Program-made: the position numbers and the translations under genes | Notes under the pieces: generated by a model | Told to the model about the DNA's origin: nothing | Seen by the model: only the letters and a program-made list of their open reading frames with translations | Databases searched by the model: none | Shown here: positions 11,218 through 23,768 of the stretch, in pieces | Layout of the letters: the number at the start of each line of letters is the position of its first letter | Numbering within the stretch: position 1 is the first letter of the stretch | Assembly: GCA_950295325.1 (NCBI GenBank) | Contig: OX485804.1 | Coordinates: 67,742,033-67,806,032, forward strand | Source: Polytrichum commune | Taxonomy: Eukaryota; Streptophyta; Polytrichopsida; Polytrichales; Polytrichaceae | Direction: 5' to 3' | Length of the DNA stretch: 64,000 nucleotides

Positions 11218-11420
11218 ATCATGGTTTAGGGCCACTTCAAACACGAGCCTAGAGCCATGACCATGAAATGGTGAGAGCCCAAAAGAAGTGTCCAAAGGCC
11301 ATCCTAAGACACTTCCAAATCATGCAATGTGGTCACATGCCCTCAAGTGTAGTGTGAGATCATATGTGACTAGGCCCTCAACCAAATGTTATTTCAAGGG
11401 ATTTCTAGTCAAATATAATT
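11218..11420 (+). repeat. Dispersed repeat, inverted copy at 48240-48432
   Basis: The reverse complement of this stretch aligns over about 190 bp with 48240-48432, sharing blocks such as GAGGGCC..GTCACATATG, GGAAGTGTCTT, TTTGGACAC and GGGCTCTCAC. Identity is roughly three quarters by eye. In the second copy one end (GGGCTACTTCACACACGAGCC, read inward) resembles an internal CTTCACAC..CGTGACCA block in inverted orientation, so it may be a MITE. No target duplication was found. Confidence 0.55.
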
Positions 11421-12818
11421 TCTTTAATGGTTAAGCTGCCAAGAAACGTCCAGAGGGAGACTGTCCAAGAACAAGACCCAACTTTAGTTTTCCAAGGAGT
11501 TGATAATAGTATGTGATGGATTGCGCAGGTTCAAATGATGCAGAGGAAATTTGGCACAAATAGAAATTATATAGGCAAAATATTGACCTTCCAATCAAAA
11601 CATAGATGAATTTGTGGGAAAATTATAGTTGTAAGAATTGCATTGTTGTTGATCAAGCTTGAACACCCCACACCTTGTAGACAATATTGTTGGGATTTGA
11701 TTCTTTGCATACAATAATGTTGAATATTTGACTCATGTTATAGGTTCATTTGGATTTGTTTTTGAACATATTACTTGAATGTGAGAACCATCTTTTTTCT
11801 TTTCTTTTGTTCTAGTTTTTGTTCATATTGTTGATGGTAACCACACCAAACTACAACACTTTAGGCATTGAGCATAATTGTAATTATTGTAAAGTTCCAT
11901 TAATGTATTAAGGTCATTTTGTTACGGGTCAACATCAATTTATGTTAATAATCTAAGAATTTGATAAATAATACATTTTACAAATAAAATAAAGTCTATA
12001 AAATAAGTTTATGGCATATTATATTCACCTCTAGAGTCTTGAAAATATGTCAAAGTACCGTATGATCTATTAATCAATAAATTTAGATGCATGATCCATC
12101 TTTAAATAACGTCCAACTCCATGTGATTTACAAAAGTACATACTTAGTGACCTCCCCGTGATTCCAAACTCAAGGGAACGGATGATCTCAATCTGTGAGC
12201 CCAAAATGGTGCCCACATGTGGTGATTAATTCTTTGAAACCAATTTTAGTTAGACTTTGAAGTGTTATGATTGTTCACAAAAACATAAAAAGAGTGAAGT
12301 GTGGTGTGGATTTAAGTTTAGACATTAGGTGGTGTTGTGTGATTGTTTCAAGGTTTAAGTTCAATAAGGGAAAGCCTTGACTAGGTGAGTATGGAGTAAG
12401 GTGAGGCAAGGTGAACTCCACGGGTTAAATGCCCACATTAGGATCCACCTTGTTGGTTTAGGAATGTAAGAGCTTTGTGGATGGGAGGAGTCCCTACTTA
12501 GGAGGAAAAGATTAAGGGGTTGTGATTGGAGGTACTAATTCCCTCACCCTATCCTTACCTCACTCTCCCTCTCTCCCTCTTGGCTACTTAAGGCTTCCCT
12601 CTCTCATTTTTGCTCTCTCTCTCATTATCTCTCAAGGGGGGGAGCTCTTAGAGCTTGAGACAAGGTGTGTGGATTAAGTAGCTCTTAGAGTAGTTGTGTG
12701 TTAGATTAGTTCATTAGCGGGGTAAGTTAGTTCATTTAGCCAAAGTACAAGAAGAAGGGAGTTAGTGTGATGCTTGATTAGCACCTAAGGTTGCCTTATT
12801 AAAGGGCAGCTCCATAAC

Positions 12819-13222
12819 TAAGCTCTGCTGGACCGAAGCCACCACTGGAGCAACCGGCTAAGCTCTGCTGGACCGAAGCCAACACTGGAGTAACCGGGCT
12901 AAGTCTGCTGGACCGAAGCCAACACTGGAGCAACAGGCTAAGCTCTGCTGGACCGAAGCCAACACTGGAGCAACCGGGCTAAGTCTGCTAGACCGAAGCC
13001 AACACTGGAGTAACCGGGCTAAATCTGCTGGACCGAAGCCAACACTGGAGCAACCGGGCTAAGTCTGCTAGACCGAAGCCAACACTGGAGCAACCGGCTA
13101 AGTCTGCTGGACCGAAGCCAACACTGGAGCTACCGGGCTAAGCCTGCTGGACCAAAGCCAACACTGGAGCAACCGGGCTAAGTCTGTTGGACCGAAGCCA
13201 ACACTGGAGCAACCTGGGCTAA
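12819..13222 (+). repeat. Minisatellite in LTR B1, 40-bp unit, ten copies
   Basis: GACCGAAGCC recurs at 12831, 12871, 12911, 12951, 12991, 13031 and 13071 and then at 13110, 13150 and 13190 with one-base phase shift, giving a 40-bp unit. Each unit contains CTGCTGGACCGAAGCC and an ACTGGAGCAACCGG-like part. The array sits in the middle of the LTR. The other two family B LTRs have arrays at the corresponding place with different units. Confidence 0.9.
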
Positions 13223-13458
13223 GACCTTGTGGGACTGCAATTAACCAATCAAGGCCTAGCAACTTTAGTTGCCTCGCCAAAATTGATCTAGACCATACTA
13301 GATTATTTTAGACTATCTTAGCTCTTAGGTAAGTGTTGGATTCATTAGGCTAGGTAGGAGTGTGTGTGACTTTTGAATGTATTGGTGATTGACCATTGAG
13401 GCAAGTGTTTTTTTAACACTTACACTCTTTTCGTTGAAATAAATCACGTGCACAATCA

Positions 13459-13623
13459 ATGGAGAAGGTGGAGGACCTCCGCGATGGCAAGACAAAGGAG
13501 GTTAGGCCAAAGGGTGCAAGGGGGATGTCTTTAAGGGCATGTGTGGCCAAGGCGGCGGAATGGACTCTTGAGAAAGCCAATTCCACCACAAACCAAGAGA
13601 CTAGCATTAATAAAGCATTGTGA
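13459..13623 (+). CDS. LTR-encoded micro-ORF, 54 aa, copy B1
   Basis: ATG at 13459, TGA at 13621-13623. The N-terminus is charged (MEKVEDLRDGKTKEVRPKG); the core RGMSLRACVAKA then WTLEKAN is shared with the ORFs at 36735-36908 and 54103-54327 (minus). Across 21 core codons in the three copies, ten differ only at synonymous positions and four change the residue. This fits past selection on the protein. No known domain. It could be a stand-alone small protein or a leader exon spliced to gag. Confidence 0.55.
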   Translation: MEKVEDLRDGKTKEVRPKGARGMSLRACVAKAAEWTLEKANSTTNQETSINKAL

Positions 13624-13759
13624 TTTAAAAATAAAATGGATGCCTTTGGACATGAAAGTTGCATTTCAAACCATTTCAATTCTATAGGATACATGTGATT
13701 CTCAAAACCATCACCCGGACTAGGACGCTTAAGGGTGGTGGGTTTGGCCTCACACAATC

Positions 13760-16700
13760 CAAATCTCACTCCTTGTTGTCAAATGTCCCTTCCATGTATC
13801 ATGGATATAATCATGTTTGTTGCCGGATCTTCTAGAGGAAGCACCAAGTAGAATTACCTCAGCCCATTTACCCTTATTAAATGTAATTATTTTATCATGA
13901 CAATGTACCCTCATGGTTGAGGCGTTGGGAAGATTAAGGTTTAATGTTTAGTAGGGTTTAGGAATTATCTAGGAAACAAAGAACAAAGACTTTGAGAAGG
14001 CTTCAAGAACCTAGAAAGCCAAAGCTCATGAGCTCATGTGTAGAGAATATTATTGAAGGTCACTAGACATTATGACAAAAAATTACCTTGAGATCAAACC
14101 ACATGCAAGTCAAGTACTCTAGCATGTTGGGGATGCAAGGTGTTTTTCATGCTTCATTTCAAAGACGTTTCTCCTCCTTACTTGCATTATCATGGGCTTA
14201 AACTATTTCAACTTTGTGAACTGAGAGGTTGGAAATTCCACTTGGTGGGCCATCGAGAGTAAATGGGCTTCACTTATAAGAAAAATTGGGGTGGTGGGTG
14301 CCCACATTTTTAGTTTAGAGGTTGCCAATTGTCATATCTCTTGAAAGTCAAGGTGGGTGTCGTTCTTTACCTCTATCTCCATGGCCCCGCGGTCCATATT
14401 GCATTTCGATTATTGATTGTGTTTGGTTTTTAGAAAAGGTGAATGCACATGTTTTGGTGCAATTCATAGTCGAGATGCCTCAAGTTGTGCACACAATGCC
14501 ATGAGATTTTTACGAATTCCGTTTGATTTTGGGAGTGTCAAAGAGGTAGTGCCTTCAAATTGTAGAGATTGTAGTGATGTGTCTTCATGCCACTGAAGGT
14601 GTTTACGGTAGCCTCCAGTTGACATGTATTAGATTTGTGTTGTATTTGCTGATATTTTGTTGCTAAAGGGGTAAGCGAAGTTGGACGCCATAACTCAACT
14701 CAAAGTCTCTGGATGTGTCATAAACTTTGTCTTCACGCTCTTGAATTCACGTAAACCTCTACCACCTTTTGTGAATAAAATGAATAAACTTGCGTGCGAC
14801 AATTGAATTGATAACCCAAAGCCTTGAAATATTTTTGATAACAAATGTGTAGCAAGATATGCGTGGTTGTTGCTCCCCCCCCCCCCCCCCCCCCAAAGCA
14901 AGTAATTATGCACCAAAATCCATTGCACGTGCAATCCAACCTACACCCATGATTCTAATTGTTACTTGAAATCAAAGGACTCATGTAGATGTCACCCATT
15001 GTTCCTGCCTTGTTCTCATGCCAACATAGTGATGGCCTTTATGTGACACAAACTTTCTCAAATATGATGCACATCAATCACAAGCGCTTGTAGTCCAACC
15101 CGGACCGGTGCTATTAACCTTTAACTAAAATTACAAGGGTACTGCGGATGTCACGCATGGCTCCTCCCTTATTCTAGTGGGATGTTGTGATGTTCTCCAT
15201 GTGACACATGCCTTGATAAAGAGAGGTTGAAACTTGGCAACATGAACTATGGCTACAGTGGTTTCAATGGCAATGTCGAAATTCATTACTCATTATGTTT
15301 CTTGTAATTTGTCACTAGAAACATAATGGCAAACTCGTAAGTATGATATGAAGAGTCATGTGTTGCATGGTTGATAATAAATTTTTTTACTTATTGTACA
15401 CACACACACACACAAGTATTTTCTACATTTAATACTTATTCTCACCATTTGGTATGTATAAAATCATCAATATCGGCAATGCAATGTTGCACTTTGTGTT
15501 ATTCCATAATCTCACACACTACACTAATTCTCTTTTATCACACATCCATGTTAACACTACAAAATTCATCACTATTACATGCACTTTGGTTGCCAAAGGT
15601 GTGATATTATGAAGATTAGATTGCACCTTCTTTTCAAGCTTTCCCATGTGAACAAATGCATTAGCATAAAATAATTGTTAACAATCTTATAGTTTTTATG
15701 TGCATGATGTGAAAAGAATGCAAAGGGTTTTACATTAAGAATTTGGTTTACAATATATACATATTGGATGGGTATTATACACCTAGTTTAATGGATTTAA
15801 ATAGGACAATATAAGTTTTGAGGTTGAGGTATGTGCATCCTAAGGCGCCCGTAAGGTTTTCACAAAAGGAATATATTTCATCCAAATATATTTATACACC
15901 CCAACATTTCATCTGTGCTCATACATGAAGCAATACATGCTATTGATTGTGTTGATCAATAAATGAAATTGTCAATAAAAAGTGATCAATGAGCATATGC
16001 ATTAATAAATGTCTATTTTCTTCTTCTTTCCAATAGCTTATATAATTTATACATTATTGAGACAATCATTTTTGTGTTTCCAAATGTGTGTGTGTGTGAG
16101 AGAGGCTATTATGTACCTTTATAACATGTGTGTATAGTCATCATTTTGGTCATGAAATTTTAGAATATAACGGGTTTTAATAAGTGGTTCAACATGTGTT
16201 CCCAATGGGGAGGGTGCCGATGAAGAAATCATTGATGAGCATGCATATAACACATGCCTCTTTTAGTTTCCAAATCCTATGCTTTGTATACATAACCAAA
16301 ACAATAAACTCTAAACTTTCAAAATTGTTGTATAGATACATGAGATCATATTGTAGACTATGATTTGTACGTATACCCTCGGGCCATGAAATTATTTTAA
16401 ATCGTGAAGAGCATGTCATAAAAATAAATTTATGAGCATATATATTGTTTTCAAAAGCCTATATTTGGAAACATAATTGAGGCAATTGACTTTACAATTT
16501 TGAATTTGCCTTACACATACATGAGACTAATATAGTATATGATTTGTATGTATAATCTTCTTTTTGGTCATGAATTTTTGAATACAAGGGGTTTTGATAA
16601 GTGGTTTTGCATGTGCTCTCAAAGAAGAGTGCCCCCTCCCCCATCTCCCCCCCCCCTTGGAAGATGAGGAGGGAATTTTTTTGAACGAGGGCAAAATCAC

Positions 16701-18562
16701 CTTGCTCATTGGGCATGTCAGGTAGGCGGGTGGGATAACTATAAAACTAGTTAGTAAACTAACCTATGGAGGTGAAACTCTTATTCTCTAAATTTCCAAG
16801 CAACCGTTTTGGTTGATGGATAATTTTTTCCTTGCATTAACCCCATCGAACTCATTCATCTGCACTCATAATAACTATAAACATCAAGCGAACATGGATA
16901 TCTACATGAGACATGTGAATTGTGCAATTTGGAGATGATTAGAATATGTAAAAGAATGGAAAAATGGGAAGTGGGAAGTGGGAAGTGGGAAGTGATCATT
17001 TTTTGTTGTGTTGGGAGCTCATGCGAGGGTGTTGACTCCATTCAATAGTTGCTATTCCAATGCAATCTTTGCATGAGCATCAATGATTTTTTTTAATATC
17101 TTAATTTTTGTTGGTAAAAGAATAAATTTTTGTGTTCATGTAAAAAGGGCCTTTTGTGCTGACATCAACTGTTCAATGCAACTTTTGAACACTATTTGAT
17201 TTTAAGGGAATTCTTTGCTGAAACGTAATAGTCTTTCTTGGGGGATAAAACATGGCATTTTCTTTTGCATCCCTCACTTCAATTGTTATAATCTAGGTCT
17301 TTCATGCACATATTTGTACCTCGAATTAGCTCATCTCCCATGTTTAGAGATCTTACGGATAAATCCCATTTTAACCTCAATAACTTGTCCATCAAAATAC
17401 CACAACTTACATTGAATGAACTACACTCAAAAAAATCCTTTCATAGGCTTGGAAAATTAGGAGTTAAAGTTCTTTAAAACAAACAACTGAACTACCTAAG
17501 CATTACTAACACAGACACAATTTTGTTCAACAAACATGTTAGCTAAGCCAAAATTGCTTACTAACAAGCAAACGCAGCTTGAGTCACAAAGATGACCACC
17601 TTGAAGTTCCCATGAGATCTGTGTCAAGGTGTTGGGGATTTAAGCCAATCTTAATACACGAAATATTATATACACAACTGTGCCTCTTGTCCTATAACTA
17701 TACAAGCTTACTTTCAATGCCCATGGTTGCCACACGATAGTCAAAGGCATGCACACATGGCCTAATAGATCCGTGCTCTAGAACTCTTCTAAGCCTAAGT
17801 TGCCTCTTAGCTCTAGCCCCTTTACAACTCCTTACCCCTTGTTCCCGTTGACAATTGCTATTCAAATTTTGAACGTTTTTGGCCCCATTCCCTTACTATA
17901 ACTTAGACCTGTACCTATTACAAGTTTTCTACCCATACCCGTTACAACGACGCCGTTTATGGTATTTAGTGTCACATGCATATAAGTGTCACTTTACCCT
18001 ACTTTGAGGTGTATGCTAGGTTACACTAATGATCAACAACTTCTTTATTAGTGTCACCTCATGAAACTTGACGTTTAAGTGTGCTTATTAAAACCTTGGC
18101 ATGAGTGTGTTCAATAACGTAAAGAGGTGCATGCCTATGTTAGATGTCAATGGTCTATGAGTTCACTAAAGTGTGCAGAAGTGAAACTTGGAATTAGAAT
18201 ATTGTAGCTCTCTAGCAACTTGGGCAGAAAAATAATTAATTTTAAAGATGCCTAAATTTATGGGAAATTGATTTCATTGAGTGTCCCCCCCCCCCAACAA
18301 CAAAAAACATTAAAAATCAAACAGTGCCTAAAATCACACTAATGCAAGTGACATTCACTGGAATCCAAACATGGTATTATCAAATCAAAGAAAAATTTGT
18401 TGCCAAGCAAAACCTTGACATACAAGTAAGAGACAAACTTTAAGGTAAGGAATGTTGGTTAAGGGAAGTGTTTAGGGTAATCGTAGCCACCATAGATGAA
18501 ACTAGGAAAACTATCCATGAATTATAGAAATGACTTGGATGGATATCTAACTTATTTTAAGT
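13760..18562. other. Long AT-rich intergenic stretch
   Basis: No gene recognised; all ORFs are short and of random composition. Simple repeats: a C run near 14875-14894, a short CA repeat at about 15400-15414, and a TG repeat near 16085. Between about 15950 and 16640 a degenerate unit of roughly 200 bp recurs (TTTTGGTCATGAA followed by AAGTGGTT and CATGTG), probably an old dispersed or tandem repeat. Confidence 0.4.
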
Positions 18563-19412
18563 TACTTTTTGAATTTTCCCAGTTTTATAATTTTTTTTTT
18601 GGGGATGCCTAACTTACTTTCGCATTTCAATCAATTATTAGCCAAAAAGGTGCCCAAGCTGCTAGAGAGCTACGGTATCTTCCTCTTGCATACTAAAATG
18701 CAAACACATGACACTTGCCATTAGTATGCTCGATAATATCTTTCCCTTGCATATTACAACGCAAAAACTATCATCTCAAGTATGCTACGTCAAATGTCAT
18801 AATATACATAAATCTTCACTTAGAAAAGTTACATACATTGTCAAATGATATCACTTTGGCAATCAACAACCATACACAGTGTAGTACTTGTTCTCACATT
18901 GACTACCACTATTGAATGTTTGCATTTTTTGCTCCCTATACCATTAATCATCAAAAATCTGAACATGAGTGCCATGTTTATGTAGGTGAATAACTTACAA
19001 GGATTCCCGAGCGCCTGGCAACAAAACTTTGAGAAAGTGGGTTTGGAGCTTTTACAGCATATTTTGGACTAGATGCCCGAGTACTGGACTTTACAAAAGC
19101 CTAAAGATCCTTTAAAAAATGCCGACATATATGCTCTAAGGAAGACTGCTGGAAGTTTCATATGTTGCAATTCACATGCCTTTGGCGGCTGTGACACAAT
19201 TGCATGTGATTCGGCTTAGATGGTGTGGTGCCTTGGTTTCAAGCTCCATGCATTATTAGGTGACCCATCATCACCTATACATTTTGGTAACCTACAGTGA
19301 GGGCCGGTAGGCGGCATTCCAAAGTTCTAGAACAGGCAGTCATCAACGATAATATGTTGAGCGGATGGTCCAGTGATAGCACACATCATCGATTCATATG
19401 CACATGTGTAAT
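18563..19412 (+). repeat. 850-bp direct duplication, copy 1
   Basis: Nearly identical to 20402-21250. The small ORFs in the two copies differ at only one or two residues (for example 18715-18915 and 20553-20753). Copy 1 ends where the LTR-like insertion at 19417 begins. No protein family was recognised. It is a recent segmental duplication or a pair of transposon fragments. Confidence 0.85.
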
Positions 19413-19416
19413 AATG

Positions 19417-19969
19417 TGTCGTGTAAATAACGATTGTGTGTTACTGCAGCTCGAGTACCAACCACCACTAACAAACAACACTAAAACATAGCAAAGTCGC
19501 ACATAAATAACACACCTCGACAGAGAAGGAAGAAAGTCAAACACTTATAAGAGCTCTAATCTCTCTTCAAATGCACACAATGAGTCAAACTATCTTTCAC
19601 TCCACCACGGGAGAATCCAAGAGTACAAGAGAAGGGGAGAAGAACTCAATATTTATTGCAAACACACGCAAAATACACCTCACACAAATTCTCTCCATAC
19701 ATTCATTCACAAGACTTGGTTTGGCAAGAATGCCAAGCCAATGAGGAGGCTCTTCACTTAGGAGCCTTCCTCTCTCTCCACAACTAAGATTCATCCATCC
19801 AAATCTAAATGAATGAAACTCAATGTATAAGGTGTGGCCACCGACTCCACATACCGTGACAGCTGTCGTGTAAATAGCGATTGTGTGTCACTGCAGCTCG
19901 AGTACCAACGACCACTAACAAACAACACTAAAATATAACAAAGTCACACATAAACAACACACCTAGACA
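19417..19969 (-). mobile_element. Small LTR-like element with 106-bp terminal direct repeats
   Basis: Two direct repeats of 106 bp (19417-19522 and 19864-19969) differ at about nine positions and flank 341 bp. Each repeat begins TGTCGTG and ends GACA. To the right lies CCCCCCCTCAG, which on the minus strand is a polypurine tract (CTGAGGGGGGGCA) directly before the repeat, as expected for a 3' LTR. No matching flanking target duplication was found. It could be a TRIM-like miniature retrotransposon, or one 553-bp LTR with repeated ends. Confidence 0.5.
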
Positions 19970-20401
19970 TGCCCCCCCTCAGCTGACTATGAAGTCCCGC
20001 CAAGCAGCTATGATTAATGCCAATCCAAAGGGCATGGATAATGAAAGATTGTTCTGCAACTAACTATTGTGGTAAATGTCATTCCGAAGAACTGTAGGTT
20101 GGGTGCAATGTGAGCCCCATCCTTAGTTGCCTCTAATGTTTGGCCATTAGATTTCAAAGAATTAAATCCACCGCCTCATGTTGATTGCGTCTCCAAGCCA
20201 TAACCCCTCATTTTTCATTTGGGTAAACACAGGATGATGAAAACCACACAAGATCATTGAGTACGATTGGTGGAAGCACTAAATACCGAAGATCCTCGAC
20301 AACAAGGACAACTCCACTGTCCAGATGGTAGAGAAGTCAAGGGTGGCCTCAAGCATGCCATGTGCCAACCACGTTGACACTGATCACACAAGAGCATAGT
20401 A

Positions 20402-21250
20402 GCTATTTTTTGAATTTGCCCACTTTTAGAATTTTTTTTAGGATGCCTAACTTACTTTCGCATTTCAATCAATTATTAGCCAAAAAGGTGCCCAAGCTGC
20501 TAGAGAGCTACGGTATCTTCCTCTTGCATACTAAAATGCAAACACATGACACTTGCCATTAGTATGCTCAATAATATCTTTCCCTTGCATATTACAACGC
20601 AAAAACTATCATCTCAAGTATGCTACGTCAAATGTCATAATATATATAAATCTTCACTTAGAAAAGTTACATACATTGTCAAATGATATCACTTTGGCAA
20701 TCAACAACCATACACGGTGTAGTACTTGTTCTCACATTGACTACCACTATTGAATGTTTGTATCTTTTTGCGCCCTATACCATTAATCATCAAAAATCTG
20801 AACATGAGTGCCATGTTTATGTAGGTGAATAACTTACAAGGATTCCCGAGCGCCTGGCAACAAAACTTTGAGAAAGTGGTGTGGAGCTTTTACAACAAAT
20901 TTTGGACTAGATGCCCGAGCACTGGACTTTACAAAAGCCTAAAGGTCCTTTAAAAAATGCCGACATATATGCTCTAAGGAAGACTGCTGTAAGTTTCATA
21001 TGTTGCAATTCACATGCCTTTGGCAGCTGTGACACAATTGCATGTGGTTCGGCTTACATGGTGTGGTGCCTTGGTTTCAAGCTCCATGCATTATTAGGTG
21101 ACCCATCATCATCTATACATTTTGGCAACCTACGGTGAGGGCCGGTAGGCGGCATTCCAAAGTTCTAGAATTGGCAGTCATCAACGACAATATGTTGAGC
21201 GGATGGTCTAGTGATAGCACACATCATCGATTCATATGCACATGTGCAAT
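20402..21250 (+). repeat. 850-bp direct duplication, copy 2
   Basis: Partner of 18563-19412. Identity breaks at AATAATCC, exactly where copy 1 carries the LTR-like insertion, so copy 2 approximates the empty site. Its longest ORF (20911-21138) matches nothing known to me. Confidence 0.85.
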
Positions 21251-22323
21251 AATCCGACACATGCATGGGTACATACTAGTACTCGTACATACTAAAAAAT
21301 CAAGAAACTCTCTCATTCAATTGGCTTGAAAGGTGATAACAAGTCTACGGATGAATACTCCCTAAGGTTGGGCTTGCACTTGAAACTCTTATTGAAACAT
21401 AATTCTAGGTCATTACAAGGTCCATCCTATAGTTACAGTGACATGCTTTGGTTATGTAATGAGATCTTACTATATGATTGCACATGCATACATGATTATG
21501 AGTCAAAAGATCATAATGTATGTTTTGGCCAAAACTTTACTATTTATCGATTAAGTATATAGATTTAGTACATCACAAAGTTAATACTCTTTTTCCAATC
21601 ATGTTCAATAAAATAACACTCAATTAATCATCGAGGGTTTATAGATCTCCCATGAAAACCAAGAAATACTGAAAACATATCGACGGGTTCATCCGTACAA
21701 TTTCATTAATTTTAGTCTAGATCTTTAACATGTCCAAATTGACTTATATGATATGAATGATGTACGTATATGTTAGTATTGTTGGAGAATGGTGACCAAA
21801 AAAAAACAAAGGTTCAGCTCCGCCTTTATGGGTTCAAAAACTTAGCCATCACAAAACGTTTCCGGGGCGGGTGCCCCAAGTGGATAAAGTGATAAGGAGT
21901 AAAAAAGTTACAAAAGAAGGTAAGGTAGTCTACCAAAAGTAGGCTCAACACACAACTCGAGGCAGAGGCCGGCTGCTAGTCTCGCACCTTGGCGGCGGCA
22001 ACGATTGCATGTGGATTGCTGAGATGAGACTTGCATGATATACTGTATACCACACCTGGCTTAGTGCCTTGGCGGCCGGCTTCACCTTTACACATGAGTT
22101 TTGAAACCAGTGTATATAAATGTTACAAAGTCGGGAGTAGCAAAAGAATAACATATATAGAATTATAACAAGTGATACTTGTAGGATTCATACCGATGAT
22201 TAATAACATTCATAGAAACAACACTTAAAAATTCTGAAAATGAAGAACATAACGTTTTATAGAAATGAAAAATGAAAGTACAAATGATGATACATAATTC
22301 AACTAAAGTAATTGAAAGAAATG
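21251..22323. other. Intergenic, with a dispersed repeat fragment
   Basis: No gene recognised. About 21990-22110 (GATTGCATGTGGATTGCTGAGATGAGACT... GGCGGCCGGCTTCA...) has a diverged direct relative at about 24590-24700, so it belongs to a dispersed repeat. No termini were found. Confidence 0.4.
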
Positions 22324-23508
22324 ATCTTTATCAGGGTTGTCTATCCTGCCGTTATGACGGTGTCGTGCCGTCATGTCGTGTCGTGTCGTGACGGACCCCT
22401 CCGTCACGACACAATAGGGTCCACGTAGGGTCAACATAGGGGGAACGGACTAGGGTGGGTAAAATACTTACCTTCTTGCCAAGGTGGCGTCCTATGTGGC
22501 AGAAAACGCCGACGTGGTCGTGGATATGCCTACCGCCAGGTAAATCATTTTGCCATTTTGTTTACCATTTTGTTAAAATCAAAGTAGTAAAAAACGACTA
22601 AGGAGGATGTGGGGCGGACAGGGGACGAGGGTGGGGCGGACGGGGGTGGGGGGGAAACGGAGCGGACAGGGTCGGGAACGGGGGCGGGAACGGGGGGGGG
22701 GGGGAACGGAGCGGACGGGGTTGGGAACGGGGGCGGACGGGGGGGAACGGGGGGAACGGGAGCAGACGGGGTCGGGAACGGGGGCAGACGGGGTCGGGAA
22801 CGGGGGCGGACGGGGGGGGAACGGGAGCGGACGGAGGGGGGGGAAATTTTTTTTAAAAAAAAATGGGGCGGACGGGGAAGGGGGGGGGGGGAAAAAAAAA
22901 AAAAAAAAAAAAACTGGGGCGGACGGGGGAGCGGACAGAGGAGCGGACGGAGGGGCGGACGGGGGTGAACGGGGCGCGGACGGGGGGGAACGGGGCGTAC
23001 GGGGTTGGGAACGGAGCGGACGGGGTCGGGAACGGGGGCGGACGGGGGGAACAGGAGCGGACGGAGGGGGGGGGGGGGAAAAAAAAAACCTGGGGCGGAC
23101 GGGGGAGCGGACGGGGGGGAACGGGGCGGACGGGGGGAACAGGAGCGGACGGAGGGGGGGGGGGGGGAAAAAAAAACCTGGGGCGGACGGGGGAGCGGAC
23201 GGGGGGGAACGGGGCGGACAGGGTTGGGAACGGAGCGGACGGGGGGGTGGACGGGGGGGCGGACGGGCGCTAGTAATTTTTTCCCCACTTTACCTCTACT
23301 TTGCTGACATGTCATCACACGTGGACATCTTATATCCTACGTGTCCGAAATGGGGTAATGTAATTACACACAAAATTCGGTAAAATTCAAGTCCATCAGG
23401 ATAAAGACTGCATCCGGCATAATGTCGTGACGGATATGTGTCGTGACGGCACGACATTATGCCGGGATTAGCCTCCGTCACGACACAATAGACAACCCTG
23501 ATCTTTAT
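22324..23508. mobile_element. Non-autonomous hAT-type element with G-tract interior
   Basis: The element is 22332-23500 (1169 bp), with terminal inverted repeats CAGGGTTGTCTAT and ATAGACAACCCTG and a perfect 8-bp target duplication ATCTTTAT at 22324-22331 and 23501-23508. CAGGG ends and 8-bp duplications are classic for hAT transposons. Several GTCGTGACGG/CCGTCACGAC motifs lie just inside both ends and may be transposase-binding subterminal repeats. There is no transposase gene; the interior is a G-tract repeat, listed separately. Confidence 0.92.
22608..23268 (+). repeat. G-rich degenerate tandem repeat inside hAT element
   Basis: About 660 bp made of GGGGCGGACGGGGG and GGAACGGGG-type units with runs of up to about twelve G, and three or four A-rich runs (up to about 20 A) spaced through it. 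The + strand could form many G-quadruplexes. It reads open in several frames on both strands (Gly/Arg-rich or Pro-rich), but this is a by-product of composition and not coding evidence. Confidence 0.85.
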
Positions 23509-23768
23509 AGTAGTAACTTGACGAGATTCTTCCAACTAAAGTAACCGAAAGAAAGAGTCTATAGTAGTATGATGAGAGGCTTTCAAGTGATGAGATGAAA
23601 CTTTCTTCTGGAGTCATTGAATGCTCCTGATGTGTGATAGAGCATTAGTTGGTCTTTGTTCAAAGTATTTTTTTTCTTCAAAGTCTCTAGAGAACGTTCG
23701 GCAACAATAAATCCTACAACTTCTTCTACCACGTCAACCATAACCTCGTCAACATCAATTTCTTGATG

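Larger units (their letters stand above)
12194..13754 (+). mobile_element. Solo LTR, family B (copy B1)
   Basis: A 1561-bp unit from TGTGAGCCCAAAATGG to GGTTTGGCCTCACA, with TG...CA ends and a perfect 5-bp target duplication CAATC at 12189-12193 and 13755-13759. There is no internal region, so it is a solo LTR left by recombination between the two LTRs of an element. It matches the LTR at 35396-37029 and, inverted, the one at 53991-55874. A CT-rich stretch with GCTACTTAAGG near 12580-12620 is the likely core promoter. It contains a minisatellite and a small ORF, listed separately. Confidence 0.92.

Noticed and set aside
22545-23383. Long ORFs on both strands (Pro-rich minus, Gly/Arg-rich plus; up to 258 codons)
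   Set aside because: They arise from the G-tract repeat inside a hAT-type element; openness in several frames at once reflects composition, and there is no domain or natural codon use.
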